In this document: positions 31,405 through 42,929 of the stretch, piece after piece
Numbering within the stretch: position 1 is the stretch's first letter
Layout of the letters: every line of letters starts with the position of its first letter
Assembly (NCBI GenBank): GCA_030544235.1
Contig: CM060478.1
Coordinates: 1,659,727-1,723,726, forward strand
Length of the DNA stretch: 64,000 nt
Reading direction: 5' to 3'
From: Lepturacanthus savala
Taxonomy: Eukaryota > Chordata > Actinopteri > Scombriformes > Trichiuridae
Notes under the pieces: generated by a model
The model's input: the letters and a program-made list of their open reading frames with translations, nothing else
Database searches by the model: none
What the model was told of the DNA's origin: nothing
Made by a program: the position numbers and the translations under genes

Positions 31405-32040
31405 TTTTCAACCATTAGTTGATTAAAACCAAAAGGAAAATGTCAAACATGTGGCTCAGGGACCAGAACCGGCCCACTAAAGGGTTCAATCTGGCTCATT
31501 GATTGACTTAGAGAGTAGAGCTGTTCCAATTAGTTGATTAATTAATTGATTTCAAGTTTGCTCGCATGCAAACAAATGCAGTTGATGGCATTTTAAAAAC
31601 ACAATTTGTCCATTTATGGTGCAAATCAATCAAATTTCCAACTAGAGCTGCAAATGATTAGTTGATTAATCAATTAGTTGCCAACTATTATGATAATCAC
31701 CAACTCCTTTGATTTGATTGATTCATTTTTAAGAAGAAAACGTCCAAATTCTCTGGTTCCAGCTTCTCTTCTCTGATTATTTCCTGGTTCCTTTAGTCTC
31801 TATAATAGTAAACTGATGATCTTTGGGTTGTGGACTGTTGGTCTGGACAAAAAAAAAGACATTTAGGTTTGATCTTCAGCTTTTGTGAAACAGTAATCAA
31901 CATTTTACACCATTTGTTACAGCTCTACATTGGTCCCAGCACTGAGCCTTGTGGAACTCCACAGGTCAAACTAATGCCAAGATTTCTGCAAGGAGACGAA
32001 ACGTTGGAAGACATTAAACCACGATAAAAGCTTATTTAAT
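31405..32040 (+). repeat. Composite repeat, copy 1 (direct neighbour of the inverted repeat)
   Basis: Begins TTTTCAACCATTAGTTGATT, GTCAAACATGTGGCTCAGG and CAGAACCGGCCCACTAAAGG, and continues through AGAGCTGYWMCAATTAGTTG and AAATTCTCTGGTTCCAGC to the LINE RT junction at 31,928. The next copy starts at about 32,045 with TTTTCAGCAATTAGTTGATT and repeats the order. The interior differs from copy 2 by indels. Confidence 0.8.
31928..31967 (-). pseudogene. LINE RT fragment in composite copy 1
   Basis: The minus strand reads TCGVPQGSVLGPM and then runs straight into TAGAGCTGTAAC of the MITE-like part. The junction is the same as in copies 2 and 3. Confidence 0.8.
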
Positions 32041-32093
32041 GAAGTTTTAACTACAGTTTTCAGCAATTAGTTGATTAAAACAGCCCCTAAAGC

Positions 32094-32894
32094 AGGGGTG
32101 TCAAACATATGGCTTGGGGGCCAGAACCGGCCCGCTAAAGGGTTCAAAGTAGAGCTGCGCCAATTAGTTAATTAATTGGTGGATTTGGAGTTTGTTCGCA
32201 TGGAAACAATTCGCAGTTAATGCAAAAAATGGGATTTTAAAAACACTAGTTTTTGTCCTTTTATGGATCAAATCCATCGTCAGGTATTTTGATTATCAAT
32301 TAATTGATTTGAGTCATTTCTAAGAAGAAAATGTTCAAATTGTCTGGTTCCAGTTTCTCAATTCTGTCTTATTTTATTAGTTTTCTCCAATTAGTCGATT
32401 AATCGATTGATTTGAATTTGCCTCACGTTTAAACATATTCAGTTAGTGCAAAAAAAATGGGACAAAAACACAGTTTTAATCATTATTAAAAGCAAATTAC
32501 CAATTAGAGATGCAACAATTAGTTGATTAATTGATTAATTACCAACTATTACATTAATCACCAACTAACTGATAATCGGTTTGAGTCAAAATGTCCAAAT
32601 TCTCTGGTTCCAGCTTCTTTTCTCTTTGGGGAACATTGATAGACATTTTATACCATTTTATAAACCAAACAATTAATCATTTTAATAATCTATTGATTAA
32701 TCGACAATCAAAATAGTTGCAGCTCTACACTGGCCCCAGCAATGAGCCTTGAGGGACTCCACAGGTTACATTAATATCATCAATAGTCACATATTAATTG
32801 ATTGATTATTTGACTCTAATGGATAATGGACCAGTGAGAATCTTTCAGGGCTCAGGGGATAAAATATTCACAGTTTTGATTAATAAATAGTTTC
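32094..32894 (+). mobile_element. Left arm of long inverted repeat (composite copy 2)
   Basis: The outer end is CAGGGGTGTCAAACATATGG, a hAT-type terminus; the interior is the palindromic AGTCGATTAATCGATTA-rich MITE known from many teleosts. The inner third is a LINE RT piece plus about 100 bp of unassigned sequence. Every block is found in reverse complement at 34,090-34,950. The innermost 135 bp show no mismatch by eye, and the rest appears above 90% identical. Confidence 0.9.
32728..32790 (-). pseudogene. LINE RT fragment in composite copy 2
   Basis: The minus strand reads VTIDDINVTCGVPQGSLLGPV, then the MITE-like TAGAGCTGCAACTATT. It is 21 codons, open, and cut off exactly after LGP, where LINE RTs continue LLF. 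Confidence 0.85.
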
Positions 32895-34089
32895 TAAGGC
32901 AGGAGATAACTTCACCTGCTGCTGAAAATGTTAATTAACGGTGTGAACATCTGTAATGTATTTCTTTACAAAAAAGGAGCATATACTGTAAATATGGAAG
33001 GGTTGTTAAAAGACTTTTCATGATCTTTTTCTTATGTTTTCCTGTGGGAGACGTAAAGAGATGGCCATTTTGGTCCAGGTTGCTATAGTAACTCCATCCA
33101 AGTCAGAAACTCTGACTATGTAATCAGCTAATATATAATGACACCTCTTAATGATAATGATAATGTTTGCATTACCTTTTCTGGCCTAAATTCCATCCAC
33201 TGCTGCAGAAAAGCTGTTGCTCTTTTTTATTGTAAAACTGAAAATTCTGCTTTTTGTTTTTTTTGGCTCTGACAGTTTCCCACTTTTCTACAACTGTGTC
33301 TCATTCTTTGAACTTAAACAGCTTAAATTTAAATGCAAAATGAGGGAAAAAAAACAGGGCGTTCTAAATCTATTGTAGCGTACGACTTCCATTTAAGATC
33401 AAGTTCTCAACTGTAACAAAAGCCTGAGTAAGATGTGAAACAGAGGGCTGACCACTGTCAGAACTGGCTCTACTACACAATGCAATTTACAGAAACCATT
33501 AGCATTTATGAAAACAATAAATCTTGTCTGCTTCCAATTTCCTTCAGCCAGAAATGGAAGTTTAGACATTTGGCAAAAGTTAAATATGGATATTATGTCT
33601 TTGCTGTAACTGCTGGAAAATGTGAAATTACACTGATTTTCTCTCAGTAAATATGCATCTTTAACAAAATGCAAAGCTTTAGGAAGGGGGAGAACTTTTT
33701 TTTTTGCAATCTGCAGATTTCTGGAAGTTTCTTACCCAAAGTAGAAGAGAACTTCTAAAGAATTATCATAAAATGCGCTGTTGAAATGAATTTTCCTGTG
33801 TTTATTTAGGACATGTAAGTCAAAATCAATTTAATTCATGGGCCACATTCAATGCAATTAGATCTAAACTCAGTCAAATTGAAGGTATTAAATAACCTAC
33901 ATATTTCTCCTCCTCCTTTTTATGTAAAATAAAATAAAATATAAGCATTTAAACCATTAACTAACATCCATTTTATAAAACAGGAGCAATGTCTAAAGAA
34001 AAAACAGCAACATGACATCTCAGTTATTCCATATTCTGTTGAATTTCAATTAAAAATATTTACTCAGTGAACAATATTTGGTGAAGTTG
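32895..34089. other. Loop of the long inverted repeat, unique DNA
   Basis: About 1.2 kb separates the arms. No repeat family or gene is recognised. Overlapping frames at 33,399-33,674 (-) and 33,435-33,650 (+) are unsupported. The loop might be the remains of the DNA between two facing insertions. Confidence 0.6.
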
Positions 34090-34950
34090 GAAACTATTTA
34101 TTAATCAAAACTGTGAATATTTTATCCCCTGAGCCCTGAAAGATTCTCACTGGTCCATTATCCATTAGAGTCAAATAATCAATCAATTAATATGTGACTA
34201 TTGATGATATTAATGTAACCTGTGGAGTTCCACAAGGCTCAGTGCTGGGGCCAGTGTAGCGCTGCAACTATTTTAATAGTCGATTAATCAATCGATTATT
34301 AAAATGATTAATCGATTAGTTGTTTGGTTTATAAAATGGTATAAAATGTTGATCAATGTTCCCCAAAGAGAAAAGAAGCTGGAACCAGAGAATTTGGACA
34401 TTTTGACTCAAACCGATTATCAGTTAGTTGGTGATTAATGTAATAGTTGGTAATTAATCAATTAATCGACTAATTGTTGCATCTCTAATTGGTAATTTGC
34501 TTTTAATAATGATCAAAACTGTGTTTTTGTCCCATTTTTTTTGCATTAACTGAATATGTTTAAATGTAAGTGATATTCAAATCAATCGATTAATCGACTA
34601 ATTGGTGAAGACTAATAAAATAAGACAGAATTAAGAAGCTGGAACCAGACAATTTGGACATTTTCTTTTTTAAAAAATGACTCAATCGATTAATCAATTA
34701 TCAGAATAGCTGTCGATTAACGTAATAGTTGGAAACACATCGATTAATCAACTAATAATTGATTTTCTCCATAAATGGAAAAAATCGCGTTGGTAAAATC
34801 CCATTTCTTGCATCAACTGCATTTGCTTAAATGTGATCAAAATTCAAATCATTTGACTATAAACGTCTACTTTATACAGCCATAATATCCGGACTGGACC
34901 CTTTAGCGGGCTGGTTCTGGCCCCCGGGCCGTATGTTGGACACCTCTTCT
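34090..34950 (-). mobile_element. Right arm of long inverted repeat (composite copy 3)
   Basis: A reverse-complement match to 32,094-32,894, from GAAACTATTTATTAATCAAA at the loop side to GTATGTTGGACACCTCTTC at the outer side. The outer end is a decayed mirror of CAGGGGTGTCAAACATA. It is slightly longer than the left arm through small insertions. The flanking 8-mers CCCTAAAG (left) and CTCTAGAA (right) agree at five of eight sites, which is too weak to call a TSD. Confidence 0.9.
34194..34256 (+). pseudogene. LINE RT fragment in composite copy 3
   Basis: The plus strand reads VTIDDINVTCGVPQGSVLGPV and is followed by TAGCGCTGCAACTATT. It differs from copy 2 at about three bases over 63. Confidence 0.85.
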
Positions 34951-35754
34951 CTAGAAGCTGAGACACTACCACCTAGTTCAGAATTAAATTACTTATTGTG
35001 CAGGAGCATTATGCTGCTTTCACAGGATTTAATCAAGGCTTCCTGCTTGGTGTGAGGTGAGCATAATTACACTTAAAAAACCCTCCACATGCATCAATCT
35101 AAACGCTGCAAATAGAACTCCAACTGCACGGCTCATGTTAATGTAAATACACTCTACATGCAGCTGTGAAAGTCATCTGTCTATCAGGATAACATAAAAT
35201 TAACCTGTTAAACGTGTTTGTTTCCCATTAAAAATCATACCGCTGCACATATATTACTGCAATTATGTCAAAGGAAAAATATTCATTTAAGTCAGCGTCA
35301 TTAGAGCGTTCTACCTGCCTACATGTCGCATTCATTTGGATAATAGAAGGCTATAAATCTATAGCATGTGATCTGCTGCACGTTTCAGGCTGAATGCAAA
35401 CATCCACTCCCACATGTTCATGAATTCGTTTATAATCTCCTACGCATGGAACACATACAACTGTTATGTTGGAAAGAGACATGACACCATTCACTGCAGA
35501 GTCGTGGAGCAGCAACAGGGACGTAATGATGATGGTTTCAGTTTTACCTAAAGGAATGTTAAGGTTTGGTTAATTATACTCCAAAGGGCCCATAGTTATG
35601 AATCTGGTTGCTTGTATATGTGTGAGAGAATTTTTTTTACCATTATATCATGTTTATACTACATGCCAATTCCTACAGAAACCATATGTGGATACTAGAA
35701 ACTGGTAATATTTATGCAGTGTGGTTAAAAGCTGTAATAAACCAATCAACCAAG
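34951..35754. other. Unique island, possible regulatory DNA
   Basis: 35,050-35,420 is repeat-free with mixed motifs (ACATGCATCAATCTAAACG, TTAAGTCAGCGTCATTAGAG, CTATAAATCTATAGCATG). A conserved-element candidate. No exon is recognised. Confidence 0.3.
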
Positions 35755-35935
35755 GCAAGTTTATTTGTATAGAACATTTCAACAACAAGCGCTTTAAAAG
35801 CAGTTGATTAAAAGGGGGAACGTTTAAATTAATTAAAATTAAATAAGATTAAAGATTAAGAAATTTAAATTGAAAGGGAAATCGAAATTAAAAACAAGAA
35901 CAAAGTTACAGTGCGGTGGAAAATAATTAATAAAT
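35755..35935 (+). repeat. Left part of the element hosting the second 21-bp minisatellite
   Basis: CAAGGCAAGTTTATTTGTAT then AGAACATTTCAACAACAAG and CAGTTGATTAAAAGGGGGAAC match 7,136-7,300 in order. Confidence 0.8.
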
Positions 35936-35949
35936 GACATCAGTAATAG

Positions 35950-36645
35950 GCAGGAGACTGGGAGTTTGTTTCCAGTTCTCTGGAAGTTTGTCTAGTTCTC
36001 TAGGAATTTGTTCCAGTTCTCTGGGTGTTTGCTTCAGTTCTCTGAGAGTTTGTTTGAGAGCTCTGGGAGTTTGTTCCAAATTTCTGGGAGTTTGTTTCAA
36101 ATTTCTAGGAGTTTGTTCCAGTTCTCTGGGAGTTTGTTCCAGTTTTCTAGGAGTTTGTTGCAGATTTCTGGGAGTGTGTTCTAGTTCCCTGGGAGTTTGT
36201 TCCAGTTCTCTGGGAGTTTGTTTCAAATTTCTGGGAGTTTGTTCCAGTTTTCTAGGAGTTTGTTGCAGATTTCGGGGAGTTTGTTCTAGTTCCCTGGGAG
36301 TTTGTTCCACTTCTGTAGGAGTTTGTTCCAGTTCTCTAGGAGTTTGTTACAAATTTCTGGGAGTTTGTTCTAGATTTCTAGGCATTTGTTTCAGATCTCT
36401 GGGAGTTTGTTTCAGTTCTCTTGGAGTTTGTTCTAGATCTCTAGGCATTTGTTTCAGATCTCTGGGAGTTTGATCCAGATCTCTGGGAGTTTGTTCCAGA
36501 TTTCTGGGAGTTTGTTCTAGATCTCTAGGCATTTGTTTCAGTTCTCTGGGAGTTTGTTCCAGTTCTGAAGGAGTTTGTTCCAGATCTCTAGGAGTTTGTT
36601 TCAGTTCTTTAGGAGTTTGTTCTAGTTCCCCGGGAGTTTGATCAA
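35950..36645 (+). repeat. 21-bp minisatellite, second locus
   Basis: About 33 copies of the unit TTTGTTCCAGTTCTCTGGGAG with variants (TTTCAAATTTCTGGGAG, TCTAGATCTCTAGGCAT). Frames stay open on both strands (179 codons plus, 127 and 100 codons minus), reading SSSLGVC or ELEQTPR heptads. A 21-bp unit without stops in these frames explains this fully. Unlike the 7.3-kb locus, the right-hand part of the host element is missing. Confidence 0.95.
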
Positions 36646-37050
36646 CCATGTAAAACCTTCAAATTTATGGTAGCTACCTGGCAGCAATTACCCAGAAAGT
36701 TACTGTAGTATTGTGTCTTTATGGTCAAATAAAACAAAAACAAATACTGTAATTTCAGTTGTATTTTCATTATTAGGTGATTATATGTATTATTATAACA
36801 GTCAAACTCTACAGTAAAACTGTTAAATATAATAATTGTATAAACGTTTAAACAGCTAAACCTTTAATAGTGTACAATTCATATATAATATACAGAAAAT
36901 CAACTGTAAGTGCATTTTTTCTCTGCTAACCACTGATTGACAACACACCTGTCATCAGACGCCCAATTACAAATCAATCAATGTCAAATCTAGGGAGAAT
37001 CAGCTCGTATAGGTGCCAATGACAGGACAAAGGTATATGATGTGGAGTCC
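36646..37050. other. AT-rich unique DNA, nothing recognised
   Basis: CTGTAATTTCAGTTGTATTT and similar motifs only; no gene or repeat. Confidence 0.5.
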
Positions 37051-37600
37051 TTACATAAACACAGATAAATTTAGACAATCAAACAAAAACATGAGCTTCG
37101 GTTTCCTGATTCTTGACGTGAAAACATCCTTATTCTCTTCAGGGAAACTGCCATTAATGGTTTAACGTCATAACTAGATCGATTCTTCACATACTTAATG
37201 ACACGCTGTTTTCGCGTAAGATTAAACGCACATCGATCACTCGCGGCCGACAGACTCTGCAGCAGCGTTTGATCCATATGAGCATCACATAACATCCTCA
37301 TTGGGATGCAAACATTAGCATAGAGCATGAATCACTAATGCATGTATGCACATAATTCACCAGCTACTGATTTCTGCATCTGTACACACGTCACGCTCGG
37401 CGGCCGCTACAGTGAGGTGTGGATTCCTGCGACATCCCAACCTGTCTCATCCATAACGGATGTGTTGTCGAATGTCTTAAAATATCCTCAACTGGGACAG
37501 TGTGAGGCGTTATTAATGCTGCCTTTGACTGGCCTGAGAAACACAGGAGCTATAACTCCCTGCTGCAGCAGCTGGCTAGCATCTCCCCAGAGTCTTCCTG

Positions 37601-37601
<1 letters not shown>
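37051..37601. other. Unique island, possible regulatory DNA
   Basis: CpG-containing, repeat-free DNA (TGTTTTCGCGTAAGATTAAACG, ATCGATCACTCGCGGCCGAC, GGATGCAAACATTAGCATAG). A conserved-element candidate; no splice-supported exon. Confidence 0.3.

Positions 37602-37639
<38 letters not shown>
37602..37639 (+). repeat. (CA)19 microsatellite
   Basis: A perfect CA run. Confidence 0.95.
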
Positions 37640-37641
<2 letters not shown>

Positions 37642-39262
37642 GTCAGAAGGAGGAAGTTAGTCGGAAACTTTACGTTGTAGGGAATGATCTCTGGCGTAGT
37701 GTTAAAACAGGCCCTACTTTGCCATTTTTGTCCAGTTTATTTTTTTATTTTAGTGGTTTATCAAAATTAGCTTAGTCTTAATCTTAAATCTAATCAAACC
37801 ATTGAATTTTACATGTGTGAAAACATATAAAAGCACATTAACATTCAGGGTTTCAAGAAGACGCTGATTGATTGGCGGCCATGTTGGATTTCTCCATTTC
37901 TCGAACTCCTGCTGAATATTATCAATTTTACAGTAGAAATACTTTAGTGTTTTTGCTGTAAATTTAAATAATAATAATAATAAAACTAGTTGTGTTTACA
38001 GTATTCCATGATTGTGTCTCTCTCTTGTGTCCAGTATTTTTATTTTAGTGGTGTAATTATATATATATATATAAATAAATAGCTGCTTTATTACATGCTA
38101 ATGGTGGGTGAGAAACAGTGTTGTTACCATGGCAACACAGAGGAAAAGCCATAACCACTTAAAGGTAAATTCAGACCAAAATAAAACAGGAGGTGGAGAG
38201 GTGAAACGTGTCGTTACGGACGAGGACAGACATGCTTTTATTTTGAAACGTGTTGCTCTATTTACTTAACATGAATTAGGTGTAAAATAGCCTCATAATT
38301 AGATAAAACAGCTGTTGTACGGAGCAGGGAAAGCTACATGATCTGCAGCTGTGAAACGTGACCTCTATGTAACACGTCCTACAACTTGTTGTGACTAATA
38401 TCTGCTGGAATATTCTGTTGTTTTGCATAAAATCATAACACAACCTAGCAGGTGGTATGAGAAACGCTGCTTTTATATAGTTTTACTGCGTAATCTCTGA
38501 GTAAAGACGGTAAAAAGCTGCTAAACTAATCACTTCCTGCTGTGAAACTGAATATCACAGAAAACCTGTGAACCTGGTTTATTTCCTTACACATTTAACC
38601 CAATGTTGGGGATAAATATTCTTGAAATATCACATTTGATTGGCAGATAATTTAGCTTATTTCAGCTTTTTAGTCCTTGATTTTAAATCAATTAAAAATC
38701 TTAGTTTTCTCAGAGTTGATTCAGTTTTTCAGTGCAATTATTCAAATTAAAAAATACAAAACAAATTGTAGTTTTGGTCAATTTAGTCCAGTCCTGGTCT
38801 CTTAAAATAATAATAAACTGTTTAATTTTTTATTATTTATTATTATTACTCATATTTTGGACTTTTTATCTATTTCTTTTTGAAAATCTTGAATAATAAT
38901 TCAAGATATTTCTACTCAATATTGGTCTAATTGGACTAAATACAAGACATTCATCATATTGTCCTGTTTTGTACATTTGCAAATATTTATTATATAGTAT
39001 ATCTCTATATAAAAAGCATGAAATATATTTGCATGTTCAGTTGAATCTTGAGAATATGTTTCTTTCCAAAAATTCCAATTTTTTTTTAATGCAATGATTC
39101 AAATCAAATGTCTTTATTTAGTTTTGTAGATGAGGTTTTCACATGTGATTTATGCATAAAACTCAAAGCTGAATTTGTAAAAATATGCACGCACCAAAAA
39201 CCCATTTATATGAAACATATGAAACATGGACGTTCAACATCTCTGCAGAAATATAAAGTCAG
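37640..39262. other. AT-rich DNA with an R4 fragment
   Basis: 37,785-37,910 repeats part of R4 (AACCATTGAATTTTACATG, AAGCACATTAACATTCAGG, CATGTTGGATTTCTCCATTT). 38,640-39,060 is low-complexity AT. No gene is recognised. Confidence 0.5.
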
Positions 39263-39282
39263 AACACACACACACACACACA
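39263..39282 (+). repeat. (CA)10 microsatellite
   Basis: A short perfect CA run. Confidence 0.9.
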
Positions 39283-39349
39283 CTTCTGCAGTGATGTGAT
39301 GTTTCCATGAGTTATTCCTCTCCAGATAACTTAATTCCATCCTTAAATT

Positions 39350-40030
39350 AAAAAAAAAAGCAGGCCGGACCCATTAAAAGCAGAGCACTGGTGCTGAAAA
39401 CACACATTAAGGCTTACAGCTCAGAGAAAATTGACTCACAATCAAGACACTCCTAATCCATTTAGAAGCTCCGAGGGTTGGACTTCTTATCAGCTGCCGG
39501 CTCCTCGGGGATTCAGCGGATGTATGACTATCCCGACGCCTTGTTTCTGCATGTGTATGAACTTAAATTACCCAGGGTGCCCGGCTGTGGCGTGTGACCT
39601 TTTCCAGGCAAATCTGATTGATAACCGTTGGGGGAGGGGAACTACCCCGGTCTCTATCATCCATTTTACTTCCCGTTCCCTGATCCCGTCCTGCATATCG
39701 ATCTCCTCCTCCTTTCCTCTCCATTTGTTCCCTCTCTTTACCATTCCGCCGTTTCCTCCCCTCTGACTGACAGCGTGAGACGTGGTCGGGTAAATTGGGA
39801 CGTAGCCGCCATGACAGGCCCTTTGTATTGATTTGTTTCGTCTTCATCGTTCATCACGCGCTCCTCCTCGCAGCCAGAGGAAACCTGTCCCGGACCCGGA
39901 CTTAGCAAACTAATCACATTACCTTGATGGAGTGGAAGCGGCGGACGCCACAAGGCCGTTCGCTGCTGGAAGGAGAGCGAGAAAATCCCAGAGATTCCTG
40001 TTGAAACAATAAAACAAGATGAACACACAT
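39350..40030. other. Unique island, possible regulatory DNA or exon-bearing
   Basis: GC-richer and repeat-free (for example GCTGCCGGCTCCTCGGGGAT near 39,494 and ACCGTTGGGGGAGGGGAAC near 39,626). Frames of 94-111 codons exist on both strands, but none resembles a known family. A CpG-containing conserved-element candidate. Confidence 0.35.
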
Positions 40031-40141
40031 GAAGATGGACGATGGACGAGTTGGGGTTTGTGATGGTGTCATTTCAGGCGTCTTCCTGTCACAGCTCTGG
40101 AATAAAATAAGAGATTACTGCATCAGTTTTATCTGAATTCA

Positions 40142-41005
40142 GCATCTCTACATGTATTCCAGCCATTTCTGTTGAATCCCAACACATGAATTCTGCTTAA
40201 AGAGGAACCAGGATGGAATAAAGTCACCAAGAACAATGGTAACGACTGTGGAGAACATGACAAGACAAATGAAAGGTGGGATCAGTAGGTTTTCAGTAAT
40301 GTTCATGAAGTTTGAGTAGATTTTCATTAAGTTTCAGGAGATATTCCACCGATTGAAGTTTAGGTTGATTTTCAGCAATTTTCAATAGGTTTCAGTAGAT
40401 TTTTAGTAAATTTTCAGTCGATTTTCACTAAAAAAGTGTTCATTTGGAACAGATAAAAACCGTTTTGGAAAAGAATGAGTGAATATTACCTATATATATA
40501 TGTATAAATGATCAACATCTCCATGTATTCCAGCTCATTCTGCTTAAAGAGGAACCAGGATGGAATAAAGTGACCAACAACAATGGTAAAGACTGTGGAG
40601 AACATGACAAGACACATGAAAGATGGGATCAGTAGATTTTCAGTAAACCTTCAGTAATTTTCATGAAGTTTGAGTAGATTTTTATTAAGTTTCAGTAGAT
40701 TTTAACTAAAAAAAGTCTTCATTTGAAGATTTTCAGTAGAGTTTTACTAAGTTTCGGTTGATTTTCAGCAATTTTCAAAAGGTTTCAGTAGATTTTCTGT
40801 AAATTTTCAGTCAATATTCACTAAAAAAGTGTAAAAACAGAGAAAGACCTTTTTGGAATGAGCTGAGTATTGTAAAAGACACTGAACATGCTTTGACTGA
40901 TATCCCCCATATATCTCTATATCTATATATAATCAGCATCTCTACATGTATTCCATTCTAGCTCAAGATCAATGGTAAAGACTGTGGAGAGCATGAAAGC
41001 TGGGA
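40142..41005 (+). repeat. Degenerate tandem repeat, period about 370-420 bp, three units
   Basis: Units start at 40,142, 40,514 and 40,934 with CATCTCYACATGTATTCCA, then AAAGAGGAACCAGGATGG, AATGGTAAAGACTGTGGAG and ATGAAAGRTGGGATCAGTAG. Each unit ends in a run of GATTTTCAGTAAR-type words (a second-level repeat). The third unit is truncated. Confidence 0.85.
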
Positions 41006-41614
41006 TTAAAAATACAGGTTATTGCACCAAATATTGATTTCTGAACTCTTCTTAAGTGTAAACATTAGTTTATGTTGTTTTAAAATGAATTTGAGCAAAT
41101 AAATGATCTAAATGATAATATTCTTATTTGGAATTTGTGGGAAATGTTGTCAGTCGTTTATAGACTCAAACTAAAATGTTCCTTTTGCCCAAACACATAT
41201 CTAGAAGTAGTAAAATCAGACAAAACTGATCATTTTGCAGTGGTCTCTTGTTTTTTTTTTCCAGAGTTGTACATACTACAGACTCAAAACCTCCTGATCC
41301 AGGTTCAGCTTTGAGTTTTATTCATTAATCCCAGTATTAAACCTCAGCTCCAACACTAAATAAACTATTTTATTTGTAGTAAAACACACTGTTACTGTTA
41401 CAGCATCAATATATATCATCAATATCCACATTTTGCATGTCTGACAAAAAGGAATAATCACTTATTCCAAAAAACATTGACCCAGGTTTTAATAATTCCA
41501 TCTGTTCACACTAAACCTTAAAATATCCCCAATATATATTTATCTGTAGATAAAAAATGGACATTATCCACAGTAGCTTCAAATCAACTATTATGTGCAT
41601 TTTGCTTGGATTTC
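41006..41614. other. AT-rich unique DNA, nothing recognised
   Basis: No gene, TIR or tandem array. AATCCCAGTATTAAACCTCAG near 41,330 recurs at about 56,540, marking another low-copy repeat. Confidence 0.5.
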
Positions 41615-41850
41615 GTCCCCCTCTATTTACCTCCACCAACGTTTTGTTTTAGCTATGTTTGTCTGTTTGTTAGCAAAATATCTCAAAAAGTTTTAGTTGG
41701 ATTTTCATCAAACTTTCAGCAAATGTCGACAATAAAACCATGAACAGATGATTATATTTTGGTGATGATCCGGACGAAATCCTGGTTTCTGGATCACTTT
41801 GAATAAACCAGGCGCCACCTGGGTGTGGATATATTTCGCACCTGCATAGT
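41615..41850 (+). repeat. Dispersed repeat R5, copy 2
   Basis: GTTTGTCTGTTTGTTAGCAA, GGATTTTCATCAAACTTTC, GATGATCCGGACGAAATCC and TGGTTTCTGGATCACTTTG follow the order of copy 1 at 17.9 kb. Confidence 0.75.
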
Positions 41851-42929
41851 ATAGGACAACAACGCTGGAGCTGAGGTTTTCTCATGTGATTTATGAATAA
41901 AACTCAATGCTGCTATCAGGAGGTTTAAGAATTTAGTAGGTTAAACCACTAATATTGTTAGGAAATATCAAAACCAGGTAAAGTAAAAAATATGTAGAAG
42001 CAACTTTGTAAAGAAACACCATAAAAGGTTGAATCTATAGCTGTCACAGTGAAATTATAGATAAAGTATATCACAAAATGAATAAGTATAAAATATATGA
42101 TAGAGTTTATCTCCTCCAGACAGTGATTTCCAGTATAAAGGAACCGTCTGTCTCTAAGCTTTATAACTATTGTGCAGAAAGTGTGTTTAGTGTCACTGTC
42201 AAGCCGCTGATTGACATGTATAAAGATCTCAATAAAAAGCAACCTTTGGCAACCCTTCAATTACTTTGAGAGTTTAAAGAGCCTTTCTCTGTGAAAGAAA
42301 TAAAATAAGGCTTCCAACCACACGACAGCGATACAGGACACCTTTCATCTTCACTCCTTAGAAGACGGGATGAGCAGATCCCAGCCTGAGTGTTTAAAAT
42401 TACCCCACTCGGAGAAGTCGCGGAAGGTTAGAAACAGAACGTTAGAGCCGGCATCAGAGGGAACGATTTGCATGTGTCATCCGACGAAGTGAAAAGAAGC
42501 TTTTTGAGCGACGCGCGAAGACGTCTGGAGCCCGACGTAGGAGGATGGGTCGAGGTTAGAGAAGTCGTGACACTGGGCCGCGGTCCGGAGGAAGAGGTGA
42601 GGAGGTAATAACGGAGTAAAGGCGATAAGATTGTCTGAAGCAGATATAGAAACCCATGAAGGACACGATGTGGGAAAAAATCTGATTCATGACAACCTCT
42701 GATCTCAGATCTGGTCTGAAAAGATGGAAATAAAACAGGGGAAATATGGGGGTTAAAGAAAAACCTGGATATAAAGTGAGGCTTTGCTGATCTGATCTGT
42801 TTATAAAGGACTTTAATCAGTTGATTAATTCAAAACGATTCAAACGAGGTATTGTAGTAGTACTGGGATGGTTTTGGTGGTAGGTGTAGAACTGGCCAAA
42901 GACAATCCAATTCATTTTTAGGGCAACGA
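41851..42929. other. Unique DNA with a CpG-rich island
   Basis: 42,400-42,650 is purine- and CpG-rich (GAGCGACGCGCGAAGACGTC, GGGCCGCGGTCCGG) and repeat-free: a candidate regulatory element or small CpG island. No promoter motif set or exon is evident. Confidence 0.35.

Noticed and set aside
32094..34950. Reading the inverted repeat as one intact hAT transposon with an 8-bp TSD
   Set aside because: Outer ends are mirror-like (CAGGGGTGTC and GACACCTCTT), but flanking 8-mers agree at only five of eight sites and no transposase lies in the loop.
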